Shown: piece by piece, positions 26,420-35,444 of the stretch
Layout: each line of letters starts with the position of its first letter
Numbering within the stretch: the stretch's first letter is position 1
Origin: JBBQYA01 sp031412335
GTDB taxonomy: Bacteria > Bacteroidota > Bacteroidia > Sphingobacteriales > Sphingobacteriaceae
Assembly: GCA_031412335.1 (NCBI GenBank)
Contig: JANOCT010000008.1
Location: forward strand, 8,163-72,162
Direction of reading: 5' to 3'
DNA length: 64,000 nucleotides
Translations under genes and position numbers: made by a program
Notes under the pieces: model-generated
Databases searched by the model: none
Told to the model about the DNA's origin: nothing
The model's input: only the letters and a program-made list of their open reading frames with translations

Positions 26420-27802
26420 TTAAAAAGGGTCGCTCAATTCACTTATTCTTATTAGTTTTTTATTTACAAATTCATCCAATCCGGGCTCAGCCATTTCTCG
26501 ACCATAACCAGACCCTTTTGTTCCTCCAAATGGCAGATCTGCTTGTGTCCAAGTAGGATGATTAATAAAAACCATTCCTGTATCGATTAGATTAGCTACT
26601 CTTTTTCCTCTTTCAATGTCTTGGGTAAACACAGAACCTCCTAATCCAAAAGGTGAGTCGTTTGCTAATAAAATAGCTTCTTCTTCATTTTTTACTTTAA
26701 AGAAAAGTGCAACAGGACCAAAGAATTCTTCATAAAAAACAGGGTTATTTTTTTCTATGTTGGTTAAGATAGTTGCCTGCATGTAAGCACCTTTTCTGTC
26801 AACCCTTTTACCACCCAATAAAATTTTTGCTCCACCTTTTACAGCTTTATTTACTTGTTCCAAAATATTTACTGCGGCAGATTCAGAGGAAAGTGGACCT
26901 AATTCGGTGGCATCTTCCATTGGGTCGCCAACAACTAATTCAGCGAATTTATTTTTAAACTTTTTGAGGAATTCATCAGCAACACTTTCAACTGCTATAA
27001 ATCGTTTTGAAGCAACACAGCATTGGCCATTGTTGTTAATTCTGCCTACAACTGCCCATTCCACCGCTTTATCAATATCTGCATCGTCAAGAATAATAAA
27101 TGCATCGCTGCCACCTAATTCTAATACTGACTTTTTTTTATGTTTTCCAGCTTCTTCGGCTACACTAGCACCAGCCGATTCACTGCCCGTGAGTGATACA
27201 CCAACAATTCTCTTATCGGCGACTAATTTGTTAATCCTGTCGTGAGAAAGCAGAAGGTTTGTATAAATTCCAACTGGTGCTCCAGCTTCTTTAAATATAT
27301 CTTCAATAGCGATACCACATTGTGGAACATTGGATGCATGTTTTAACATCACTGTATTACCAATCATAATGTTAGGAGCTGCAAAACGTGCAACTTGATA
27401 AAATGGAAAATTCCAAGGCTGTACACCTAATAAAACTCCGATAGGATTGCAACGTATTAGCGCGCTTCCGTGTGTTGGATTTAATATTTTATCTGCTAAA
27501 AAACCTTCTGCATTTTTGGCGTAATAGTCAAAAATTTCTGCACTTAATTTAATTTCTCCTTCGGCATGAATAAAAAGTTTACCCATCTCTAAGGTAATTA
27601 TTTCTGCAAGCTCTTTCTTTTTTGCTCGAAGCAGACCTGCTACTTTATATAAAAGTTGAGATCTTTCATTAAAATCTGTTTTCTTCCAATCATTAAATGC
27701 ATTTGCTGCATTTGATACAGCTTTTTCCTCCATCACCGGAGTCATCTCATCAAAAGATTTTATTACCTTATTATTAGCTGGATTAGTTGTTTGAAATGCC
27801 AT
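26420..27802 (-). CDS. NAD(P)-dependent succinate-semialdehyde dehydrogenase family
   Basis: 460 residues, a normal length for the short SSADH branch. Catalytic Glu228 is in LELGGSDAF and Cys262 in NNGQCCVASKRF; Asn131 is in QPWNFPFYQ. It oxidises aldehydes to acids, with succinate semialdehyde the usual assignment although reactive-aldehyde clearance would fit its neighbours. It is the first gene of a transcript that continues into the SOUL gene; 408 bp of non-coding DNA lie upstream. Confidence 0.9.
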   Translation of the reverse strand: MAFQTTNPANNKVIKSFDEMTPVMEEKAVSNAANAFNDWKKTDFNERSQLLYKVAGLLRAKKKELAEIITLEMGKLFIHAEGEIKLSAEIFDYYAKNAEGFLADKILNPTHGSALIRCNPIGVLLGVQPWNFPFYQVARFAAPNIMIGNTVMLKHASNVPQCGIAIEDIFKEAGAPVGIYTNLLLSHDRINKLVADKRIVGVSLTGSESAGASVAEEAGKHKKKSVLELGGSDAFIILDDADIDKAVEWAVVGRINNNGQCCVASKRFIAVESVADEFLKKFKNKFAELVVGDPMEDATELGPLSSESAAVNILEQVNKAVKGGAKILLGGKRVDRKGAYMQATILTNIEKNNPVFYEEFFGPVALFFKVKNEEEAILLANDSPFGLGGSVFTQDIERGKRVANLIDTGMVFINHPTWTQADLPFGGTKGSGYGREMAEPGLDEFVNKKLIRISELSDPF

Positions 27803-28210
27803 TATTCTATAAAAATTTAGTAGTTAAAAACTTTATAATATATTTTACTTAAAATATTAAGAATTTTAGAGTTAGAAGTTAGATTTTCTTTTAAATAGAA
27901 TCTTCTTTAATTATACTATAGATTTAATGTATAATCATGCCGTCATAAAATATAGCTAAATAAGATGATGATGCCTTTATTATATTAAAATAAGTGGGAT
28001 ATCCCTAAATTTTTTATCCCATGCCCAGTTTGGGGATAGCCCAATTTATTTCTACGAAATTTATTTTAAGTTTTTTTTCAGAAATTATAAAGAGAAAACC
28101 TATTATATGGTTTTATTCTAAATTTATTAAATTACACTTTTTTTGCTTAATTTCTGAATAAATAGGTAATCTTTAAAGTTAATCTTTAATAAAAAAAAAT
28201 ATATTGTGAA
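27803..28210. other. Intergenic region upstream of the SSADH gene
   Basis: 408 bp with no open frame of note. It is A/T rich and contains the palindromic cluster described at 27996-28038. Neither a clear TAnnTTTG element nor a strong terminator for the P-type ATPase gene is visible. Confidence 0.6.
27996..28038. promoter_or_regulatory. Cluster of GGGATA/TATCCC half-sites
   Basis: A perfect 10-bp palindrome GGGATATCCC (27996-28005), then TATCCC (28015-28020) and GGGATA (28033-28038) as a second inverted pair with a 12-base gap. This G/C-rich cluster stands out in an A/T-rich spacer about 200 bases upstream of the SSADH start. It is most likely a protein-binding region or structured RNA; function is inferred. 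Confidence 0.35.
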
Positions 28211-30709
28211 TTATTTAATCAACCTTTTCCTCCACTTGATTAATTCGTACCAGATAACTGAAATAAAACCTATACTTATTGAAATTAATAATTGAAGTAA
28301 ATTCAATTTATCAAATTCAAAAAAAGTTGATAATGGATTAATGTAAATTATCATGAATGTAATACCAATAGTTATGCTAATAATTAACAATACTAAATTA
28401 TTTTTGTAATTAATGGTTGTAAAGATGGAATAGTAAAATGAGCGGTTAACTAAAGTCAGTATAATATTTGCTGTAATTAGCGTGCAGAAAACCATGGTTC
28501 TGGTTAAAGTTTCAGAATACCCTACATATAAAGCAAATTGATAGATACTTAATGTACCAATTGTAATCGCAAGTCCTTGAAATACACTTGTTGATAATTC
28601 ATTTAAATTAAAGAAATTTGCGGTGTAAGGACGAGGTTTTTGTTGCATCGTATTTTTTTCCATCGGCTCATTTTCATAAATAATTGAACAAGTTGGGCCC
28701 ATAATTAATTCTAAAAAAATAACATGTACCGGAGAAAATATATTTGGGTAAAGCCACCCCAGAGCGAGTGGTATAAAAACAGTTAAAATAATTGGAATAT
28801 GAATCGAGATTATATATTGAATTGCCTTTTTAAGATTTGAATAAATTTTTCTACCCATGGCAACAGCGTTCACCATTTCTGAAAGGTCATCTTCTAATAA
28901 TATTAACGATGCAGCTTGTTTTGCAATCTCAGTACCTTTTTTGCCCATGGCTATTCCAATATGCGCAGCTTTCAACGCAGGTCCATCATTTACGCCATCG
29001 CCTGTCATAGCTACAATTTCATTGTTTGCTTTTAATGCATTTATTATTTTTAATTTTGCCTCTGGAAACATGCGGGTAAATAAATTTGTTTCTAAAACAA
29101 TTTTCTTTAAATCAGGATCGTTTAATTGCATTAATTCATCGCCCGAAATACTTTTTTCATAGCCTTTAAATCCAATTTGTTTAGCAATAGTTGAAGTAGT
29201 AGCAGCATTATCTCCAGTTATAATTTTAACAGCAATTCCTGCATTGTAGAAACTTGCTAGAACCGATTGAATATTCTTTTTTGGTGGATCATAAAAAGCT
29301 AAAATACCTTTAAATGAAAACTTAAATTCTTGTTGTTTTTCAGGGAAATTAGTTGATTTGAAATTACTTTCACCTACCGCAATAACCCGGTATCCATCTG
29401 AGGTTAATAAATCTATACCATTTTGAATTTCATTTTTTTCCACATCAGAAAGATTCGAAAGTTCGATTATTGCTTCAGGAGCACCTTTTGTAGCTATAAT
29501 CCGATCTCCATTAGTATTTTCAAATATATGTGTCATCATTGGAGGTTTCCCTTCCAATGGGTACTCATGTATCATTTTGTAATTTATTCTTTCATCTATT
29601 ACTGCTTCTTTAGCATAGATTTCGTGAATTGCAATTTCCATTGCATCGAATGGGATTGGTTCACTTGCCCATAAAGAAAGATTAATTAATTCTTTTTCAT
29701 CATCCGATAATCCATTTTTAACATCAGTTATTTTATTTGATTTTAAAACAAATAATTTTGCAAGTGTCATTTTATTCTCTGTAATCGTACCCGTTTTATC
29801 TGTACAAATAACTGTTGCACTCCCTAATGTTTCAACTGTTTTCATTTGCTTTACTACGATACCCATTTTCATTAACCGCCATGCACCTAATGCCATAAAA
29901 GTGGTAAACGCAACTGGAATTTCTTCGGGTAATATGCTCATTGCCAGCGTTAAAGACTTTAACAGACTGTCAAGAATCACATATGTTTGGAAATAATTAA
30001 TACCCCAAACTATCAGGAAAACAGCAAGCCCGACAAGCACCATTTTTTTAACAAAATTATTTATTTGGATTTCTAGAGGTGTTTTTTCTTCTTTTATATT
30101 TTCTAAACTTTTTCCAATTTTTCCTAATTTTGTTTCATTGGCTATTTCTGAAATTACTGCAATAGCTAATCCGCTGGCAACGGTAGTACCTAGGTATATT
30201 CGATTATCTTCTTTTGATTTGTCCTTATAAACCGATAAAGATTCTCCCGTTAAAATTGCTTCGTTTACCGAAAAATCATTTGAATGAATAATTGTTCCAT
30301 CTGCTGAAATGGACACTCCTTCTTCAACCATTAAACTATCGCCGATAACTAAATCTTCACTATTTATTTCCATTACTTCACCTTTTCGAATTACTTTACA
30401 AACCGGACGAGTAAAGTCTTTCAATTTAGCTAGTGCATTTCTACTTCTTGAATCTTGAAATAAGGAAATAGCAGAAACTAAAACGATGGCAGATATCATA
30501 AAAATTCCATCACCAATATCACCACTAATAAAATATATAGCTGCTGCTACGAATAGCAAAATAAGCATGGGTTCTTTTGTAAGGCTTTTTAAAGCTTCCA
30601 AAAAACCATTCGTTTTTTTGTAGTTAAGCTTATTAATTCCATGAAGTTTTCTTGACTCAAGAACTTGTAAATCAGATAATCCACTTATATCAAAGTTAGT
30701 TGCAGACAT
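28211..30709 (-). CDS. Cation-translocating P-type ATPase with PEEIP motif
   Basis: 832 residues. A cation-ATPase N-domain begins the protein; TGES is at 154-157, the membrane-4 motif PEEIP at 261-265, the phosphorylation site CTDKTGT at 302-308 (Asp304) and the hinge TGDGVNDGP near 575-590. The C-terminal membrane segments are present. Most calcium pumps have PEGLP at membrane segment 4, so the transported ion is uncertain; Ca2+ or another divalent cation is the likeliest. Long spacers on both sides suggest a single-gene transcript. Confidence 0.92.
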   Translation of the reverse strand: MSATNFDISGLSDLQVLESRKLHGINKLNYKKTNGFLEALKSLTKEPMLILLFVAAAIYFISGDIGDGIFMISAIVLVSAISLFQDSRSRNALAKLKDFTRPVCKVIRKGEVMEINSEDLVIGDSLMVEEGVSISADGTIIHSNDFSVNEAILTGESLSVYKDKSKEDNRIYLGTTVASGLAIAVISEIANETKLGKIGKSLENIKEEKTPLEIQINNFVKKMVLVGLAVFLIVWGINYFQTYVILDSLLKSLTLAMSILPEEIPVAFTTFMALGAWRLMKMGIVVKQMKTVETLGSATVICTDKTGTITENKMTLAKLFVLKSNKITDVKNGLSDDEKELINLSLWASEPIPFDAMEIAIHEIYAKEAVIDERINYKMIHEYPLEGKPPMMTHIFENTNGDRIIATKGAPEAIIELSNLSDVEKNEIQNGIDLLTSDGYRVIAVGESNFKSTNFPEKQQEFKFSFKGILAFYDPPKKNIQSVLASFYNAGIAVKIITGDNAATTSTIAKQIGFKGYEKSISGDELMQLNDPDLKKIVLETNLFTRMFPEAKLKIINALKANNEIVAMTGDGVNDGPALKAAHIGIAMGKKGTEIAKQAASLILLEDDLSEMVNAVAMGRKIYSNLKKAIQYIISIHIPIILTVFIPLALGWLYPNIFSPVHVIFLELIMGPTCSIIYENEPMEKNTMQQKPRPYTANFFNLNELSTSVFQGLAITIGTLSIYQFALYVGYSETLTRTMVFCTLITANIILTLVNRSFYYSIFTTINYKNNLVLLIISITIGITFMIIYINPLSTFFEFDKLNLLQLLISISIGFISVIWYELIKWRKRLIK

Positions 30710-30845
30710 CCTTTTGGTTTTATTGCGTAAAATTAAGATTGCCTGCTTCCCGACAGAAATTATATGAAGCGAAATTCAAATTCAAATAAGCTTTTGTAAG
30801 TAATGTTAACGTTAGTTAAATCAATACTTTCAAATTTTTTACCAA

Positions 30846-32018
30846 TTATCTTTTAAAAATACCTGCGATAAAACCTATGATACTCGATTTTTTTTCCGCT
30901 TTGTTTTCTTCGTTTTCAATGATCTTATCTCCTGTTTTTGCTGTAGATTTTGCATCTCCATTATCTCCAATTAAATATCCATAAGGTTTTAGATCATCTA
31001 CTTCATCAAAAACTATTTTTAAGATACCGAGAAACGGAATGAACAAAATCATACCTGCAACGCCCCAAAGTTGACCTCCAACTAATAAGGCAATTATGGT
31101 AGCAAATGGATTTATCTTTACTTTAGAACCTACAATACTAGGAGTTAGAAAATTATTTTCTAGAAACTGGGTAAAAAAGCAAATACCAAGTGTTGCAACT
31201 CCGTACCACAAGCTGTCCTTTGTTAATAATGCCATTGCTATAGGAAAAAGACTGCCAATTAATACTCCGATATAGGGTATAATATTTAAAAATCCAGCTA
31301 GACATCCAAAGAAAATTGCATGAGGAATACCTAATATTAAAAATCCAACGCTGTTTAAGGTTGAGAGTATTACAATAACTATTAATACCCCAGAAAGATA
31401 TGATTGAGTTACTGAGCTGGTTTTTACTAAAATGGTATTAGTTTGCTCATGATTTTTAACATCAGCAATCATTAATATAAATTTTCTTATTCTGGTTCTG
31501 TAAAACAAAAAGAAGAAAATATAAATAATAAGAATAAATATGGTTGCCAATGTACCAGTTGTTGTTACTAAAACTCCTTTTGCAACTACATCTAAATTAT
31601 CAGTCAAACTTCCAATTTGGTCTTTAAAATAAGTATTTTGCTCTTTGGCTGACATATTTGTTTGCTTCTGAATAAAAGAAGTCAATAAGTCAAATCGTTC
31701 ATTTAATTTTTCCTTGAGCATTGGCAAATCCTCCGAAAAGCCCATAATTTGTGTAGAAAAAAGAAAAATAAAGCCGGCAATAACGATGATGATGATTAGT
31801 AAACACACTATTATAGCCAAAGCACGAGGAAATCTATGCTTTTCCAAAAATCTACTAATAGGAAGCATAAGCATTGCAAGCAATGCTGCAAAACTTAAAG
31901 GAACAATCATGCTTCCAGCATAATTTAGTCCACTAAAAAGTAGCGTTAAAAATAAAAGGAGCAAGGTTAACTTAAATAGCGGTTGCTCTGTCGTTGATTT
32001 AGGTATTAGTGTCTGCAT
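30846..32018 (-). CDS. AI-2E family transporter
   Basis: 390 residues from the ATG at 32018 (MQTLIPKSTTEQP); a longer frame to the TTG at 32042 has no support and lies next to a promoter-like element. About eight membrane segments; FLNIIPYIGVLIGSLFPIAMALLT and FLENNFLTPSIVGSKVKINPFATIIALLVGGQLWGVAGMILFIPFLGILKIVFD are the diagnostic AI-2E/PerM motifs. The ligand is unknown; family members export AI-2 or act as Na+/H+ antiporters. The tail is polar and Lys-rich. Confidence 0.92.
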   Translation of the reverse strand: MQTLIPKSTTEQPLFKLTLLLLFLTLLFSGLNYAGSMIVPLSFAALLAMLMLPISRFLEKHRFPRALAIIVCLLIIIIVIAGFIFLFSTQIMGFSEDLPMLKEKLNERFDLLTSFIQKQTNMSAKEQNTYFKDQIGSLTDNLDVVAKGVLVTTTGTLATIFILIIYIFFFLFYRTRIRKFILMIADVKNHEQTNTILVKTSSVTQSYLSGVLIVIVILSTLNSVGFLILGIPHAIFFGCLAGFLNIIPYIGVLIGSLFPIAMALLTKDSLWYGVATLGICFFTQFLENNFLTPSIVGSKVKINPFATIIALLVGGQLWGVAGMILFIPFLGILKIVFDEVDDLKPYGYLIGDNGDAKSTAKTGDKIIENEENKAEKKSSIIGFIAGIFKR

Positions 32019-32043
32019 TTTTATTTTTAAACAAATTAGCAAC

Positions 32044-32075
32044 CAAAATTAAACATACTTATATAGCATCTGCAA
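32044..32075 (-). promoter_or_regulatory. Possible promoter of the AI-2E gene inside the end of folC
   Basis: On the minus strand TAATTTTG (32044-32051) matches TAnnTTTG, with a TTG 21 bases upstream (32073-32075). The ATG at 32018 is 25 bases downstream. Confidence 0.4.
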
Positions 32076-33372
32076 CAACAAATGTACTTCCTCCGATGAA
32101 GATCATATCTTCAAGTTGGGCATTATTTTTCGCATTTTTTAAAGCAGTTTGCACATCTGGAAATGCTGAACCAATTAAATTAAACGCAAGAGCTTTTGCC
32201 TGCAATATTGATTCATCCATTGCTCTAGGTATAGATGCTTTACAAAAATAATATTGAGCTTTCATGGGTAACATGGATAAAACTTTTTCAATATCCTTAT
32301 CATTCACCATTCCGAATACGATATGTAAATTTTTATATTTTGTTTCGCCAATCATTTCCAACACTTCTGAAATACCTTTTTCATTATGACCGGTATCACA
32401 CACAATTAATGGCTCATCATTAAGAATTTGCCATCTACCCATTAAACCTGTGTTTTTTACCACATTTTTAATTCCTTCATAAACTGATTTTTCATTTAAT
32501 TCTGCAATATTTTTTTCATTAATTAAATTTATTGAAGCAACTAAGGTATTGACGTTTTTTAGTTGATAATTTCCAATTAATGACGATTTTATGTTTGGGT
32601 AAATTAATTCATTATTTTTTAAAACATTAACACTCAAATAATTATTTTCTATTCCAATTTTTTTTGTAGAAAAAATATCTGTAGCAAATTGAATTTCAGC
32701 ATTTTCTATTGTTGATTTTTGTTGAAAAACAAAATCGGTTTCATTATCTTTTTCACCAATAATTACGGGTGTATCTTTTTTTATGATACCAGCTTTTTCA
32801 AATGCAATTTCTGCCAACGTATTTCCTAATAAATTCTGATGATCGAAACTAATATTAGTAATGATAGAAAGTTCGGGAGCTATCACATTAGTAGAATCTA
32901 ATCTACCTCCTAAACCAGTTTCAATAATGGCAAAATCCACTTTCTGATCTGCAAACCAAGAAAATGCCAAAACTGCTGTTAACTCAAAAAAGGAAGGTTT
33001 TATTTGTTGAGAGCTAGTCATATTTGATTGAATGAAATCACAAACAAAATCTTTCGAAATCATTTTTCCATTAATCTTTATCCGTTCTCTGAAATCTTTT
33101 AAATGAGGTGAAGTAAATAATCCTGTTTTATATCCCGCCTCTTGAAAGACAGAAGCAAGCAAATGGGAAGTACTTCCTTTGCCATTTGTGCCAGCTATAT
33201 GTATACTTTTAAATTTTGTATGAGGCTCATCATTTAGCGAGCATAATTCAATGGTATTGTTGAGATTAGGTTTATATGCAGCTGCGCCAACGCGTTGAAA
33301 CATTGGTAATTGGCTATACATATATTCCAATGTTTGCTCGTAATTCATTTTAATGGAAAACGTTTCCTTCAT
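32059..33372 (-). CDS. folC: Bifunctional folylpolyglutamate synthase/dihydrofolate synthase
   Basis: 437 residues. The ATP-binding loop is HIAGTNGKGSTSHLLASVF; FELTAVLAFSWFADQKVDFAIIETGLGGRLDSTNVI and SFDHQNLLGNTLAEIAFEKAGIIK are the Mur-ligase/FolC motifs; the C-terminal domain has VCDTGHNEKGI. It adds glutamate to dihydropteroate and folates in the cytoplasm. Two ATG starts are possible, 33372 and 33351 (MNYEQTLEYMYSQLP); homologues I know begin at the second, but I keep the longer frame. 88 bp separate it from the tonB-like gene. Confidence 0.95.
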   Translation of the reverse strand: MKETFSIKMNYEQTLEYMYSQLPMFQRVGAAAYKPNLNNTIELCSLNDEPHTKFKSIHIAGTNGKGSTSHLLASVFQEAGYKTGLFTSPHLKDFRERIKINGKMISKDFVCDFIQSNMTSSQQIKPSFFELTAVLAFSWFADQKVDFAIIETGLGGRLDSTNVIAPELSIITNISFDHQNLLGNTLAEIAFEKAGIIKKDTPVIIGEKDNETDFVFQQKSTIENAEIQFATDIFSTKKIGIENNYLSVNVLKNNELIYPNIKSSLIGNYQLKNVNTLVASINLINEKNIAELNEKSVYEGIKNVVKNTGLMGRWQILNDEPLIVCDTGHNEKGISEVLEMIGETKYKNLHIVFGMVNDKDIEKVLSMLPMKAQYYFCKASIPRAMDESILQAKALAFNLIGSAFPDVQTALKNAKNNAQLEDMIFIGGSTFVVADAI

Positions 33373-33460
33373 AGATTCTGAAAATTACAAAATAGTATGA
33401 ATAAAACTAAGTTTCTAGTAATTGTATGAATTAAAAGAACTAATGATAAGTAAATGAATT

Positions 33461-34315
33461 CTATTGCAAACGGAACGTAAATGTTACTAATCCTGTTTGG
33501 ATATCGGGTGCAGTCTCAAGTGAATTTAGTTTAACTCCTAAAACTGCTTTTTCGCATTTTTTCCACAAATTTGTATTAGAAATAGTTGTTCCACGTTCAC
33601 CTGCTTTCGCTGATACTATTGTTCCTGCTTTATCAACTTGAATGGAAACTTTAACTACTCCTTGGCTTTGCCCATCATCATTTATAACTGGTTTTGAAAG
33701 AAATTTTCTTCCAGCCAAATCTAAACCTACCCCACCAGCTCCAATTCCAGAACCTGTTCCATTTCCACTACCACCTTCATAGCTCTTTGAATCTAAACTA
33801 CCATCCTGTTTACCTTGGTTTCCTGGTTTTCCGGTATTGCCATCTCCAGTACCTGGCCCATTGTTTTTCTTTCCTTTATACAAAGCATTTTGGTCTGCTT
33901 TTCTTATTTCTTTAACGGGTTCTTTCGGAACAACTGGCTCATTTGTCACAGTTGGATTTGGATTTTTCTTTTCAGAAGTTTTTACTTCTGGTGCTTCTTC
34001 GTTTTCCTGCGTTATTACTTTATTATCATTATCAGAAACAACAGGAGTGGAGGTTTGAGTTTCCTTTATTGGCTCGTCTGGTAGTTTATTATTTGCATTT
34101 GGAGCGGTAGAAGGCTCTTCGGCACTACTAAATGCCTCGTTCATGCCATCTTCACTTGTTCCATAGTTAATAACAATGCCACCAGCATCCGTTTCTTCTA
34201 TTGGAAAAGGAATACTAATAAAAGAAAAATAGCATATAGCTAAGAAAGCAAGGTGAAAAACAATTGATGTTATCCAGCTTTTTATTGAATGATTTCCTTC
34301 TTTATGTGCAATCAT
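33461..34315 (-). CDS. TonB/TolA-like energy transducer
   Basis: 284 residues. One membrane segment (about 13-35) is followed by a long low-complexity linker rich in Glu, Pro, Lys, Asn and then Gly (GKPGNQGKQDGSLDSKS ... GGSGNGTGSGIGAGGVG), and a C-terminal domain (SKPVINDDGQSQGVVKVSIQVDKAGTIVSAKAGERGTT ... VTFTFRLQ) of the TonB_C type. The Gly-rich linker replaces the usual Pro-Lys linker. It should cross the periplasm and deliver ExbBD energy to an outer-membrane partner. Its ATG overlaps the exbD stop by one base. Confidence 0.88.
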   Translation of the reverse strand: MIAHKEGNHSIKSWITSIVFHLAFLAICYFSFISIPFPIEETDAGGIVINYGTSEDGMNEAFSSAEEPSTAPNANNKLPDEPIKETQTSTPVVSDNDNKVITQENEEAPEVKTSEKKNPNPTVTNEPVVPKEPVKEIRKADQNALYKGKKNNGPGTGDGNTGKPGNQGKQDGSLDSKSYEGGSGNGTGSGIGAGGVGLDLAGRKFLSKPVINDDGQSQGVVKVSIQVDKAGTIVSAKAGERGTTISNTNLWKKCEKAVLGVKLNSLETAPDIQTGLVTFTFRLQ

Positions 34316-34710
34316 TATTTTGGTTCGGTTGCTAATACCAGTTTAATTTTCATTTTATTGGATATATCCATAATGTTTACCACGTTTTCTATGGCAACCG
34401 TTCTATCTACATACAACACAACTGTTAATTCATCAATTCCTTTTATATAACCTTGCAAAACTGTAGGAATATCTGTTTCTGCTACGGGTATTTTATTGAT
34501 AAAATAATCTAATTTTTTAGTTACTGAAACGGTGATAGTCTTTTTAGCAACTGTTTGTCCAGTTGATGAACGAGGTAAAAGCAGTTTTATGACATTCGGA
34601 TTTACAACTGTTGAACAAATAAGAAAGAACAACATCAGAAAAAACATGATATCATTCATGGACGAGGTATTTACCTCTGCCGAAATTTTATGTCTTTTTC
34701 TTAAATTCAT
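34315..34710 (-). CDS. exbD: ExbD/TolR biopolymer transport protein
   Basis: 131 residues with one N-terminal membrane segment (VNTSSMNDIMFFLMLFFLICSTVVNPNVIKLLLPRSSTGQ) that holds the essential Asp (MNDIMF), then a periplasmic ExbD domain. It forms the proton-driven motor with the ExbB homologue. Four-base overlap with exbB upstream (ATGA) and one-base overlap with the TonB-like gene downstream show strict coupling. Confidence 0.93.
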   Translation of the reverse strand: MNLRKRHKISAEVNTSSMNDIMFFLMLFFLICSTVVNPNVIKLLLPRSSTGQTVAKKTITVSVTKKLDYFINKIPVAETDIPTVLQGYIKGIDELTVVLYVDRTVAIENVVNIMDISNKMKIKLVLATEPK

Positions 34711-35390
34711 CGAGTTGGTTCTTCCAGTAAATCAATAAAATCAATCGCATCGGTTTCCATTTTTAGAATTACTCGTTCAACCATTATATTTAATATATGA
34801 TGACCTACATAAGCAATAATTCCAATTATCAAACCGGAAGCGCTTGTAATCATTTTTTCATATAAACCGCCTGCAATTAATCCGATGCTGATATTATCAG
34901 ATAAAGAAATGTTGTAAAATATTTTTATAACACCCGAAATTGTTCCCACAAAACCTAGCATGGGTGCCACTCCTGCTATAATACCAAGAATACTTAAATT
35001 TCTTTCCAGTTTAGAAACTTCTAATTTTCCTACGTTTTCAATAGCTCCTTCAATTTCTTTAATTGGTTTTCCAACACGTTGCAAACCTTTTTGCAGCATT
35101 CTAGCAATTGGTGTGTCGCTGTTTTTGCAAATGGAAAGTGCAGCAGGTAGATTTCCTGCTATTATTTGTTCTCGTACTTGACTCATCAATCTCGATTCGT
35201 CTTTAGATGCTCGGCGAATAGTAAAATATCGTTCGAAAAAAATGTATACACCAATAACTGACAAAATTCCTATTGGAATCATTACCCAGCCACCTTTTAA
35301 AATCAAGTCTAATAAATTTAGTTGGGCTGGGGCTGCTGCAGGAGTTGCTACGGTGGTAATTAAGGTGTCAGTAATTTGTAATAAGGTCAT
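34707..35390 (-). CDS. exbB: ExbB/TolQ/MotA proton channel protein
   Basis: 227 residues, three membrane segments: a first near LLDLILKGGWVMIPIGILSVIGVYIFFERYFTI, then SILGIIAGVAPMLGFVGTISGVIKIFYNIS and SIGLIAGGLYEKMITSASGLIIGIIAYVGHHILNIMVE. The GxxxPMLGFxGTxxG motif and the loop of about 80 residues are typical. It is the proton pore for ExbD. It lies 54 bp downstream of the HU-CCDC81/SPOR gene. Confidence 0.95.
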   Translation of the reverse strand: MTLLQITDTLITTVATPAAAPAQLNLLDLILKGGWVMIPIGILSVIGVYIFFERYFTIRRASKDESRLMSQVREQIIAGNLPAALSICKNSDTPIARMLQKGLQRVGKPIKEIEGAIENVGKLEVSKLERNLSILGIIAGVAPMLGFVGTISGVIKIFYNISLSDNISIGLIAGGLYEKMITSASGLIIGIIAYVGHHILNIMVERVILKMETDAIDFIDLLEEPTR

Positions 35391-35444
35391 AAAGTATTAA
35401 TAGTGAATTAAATAATTAGTGAACGGAATAAAAAAGAAAATAGT

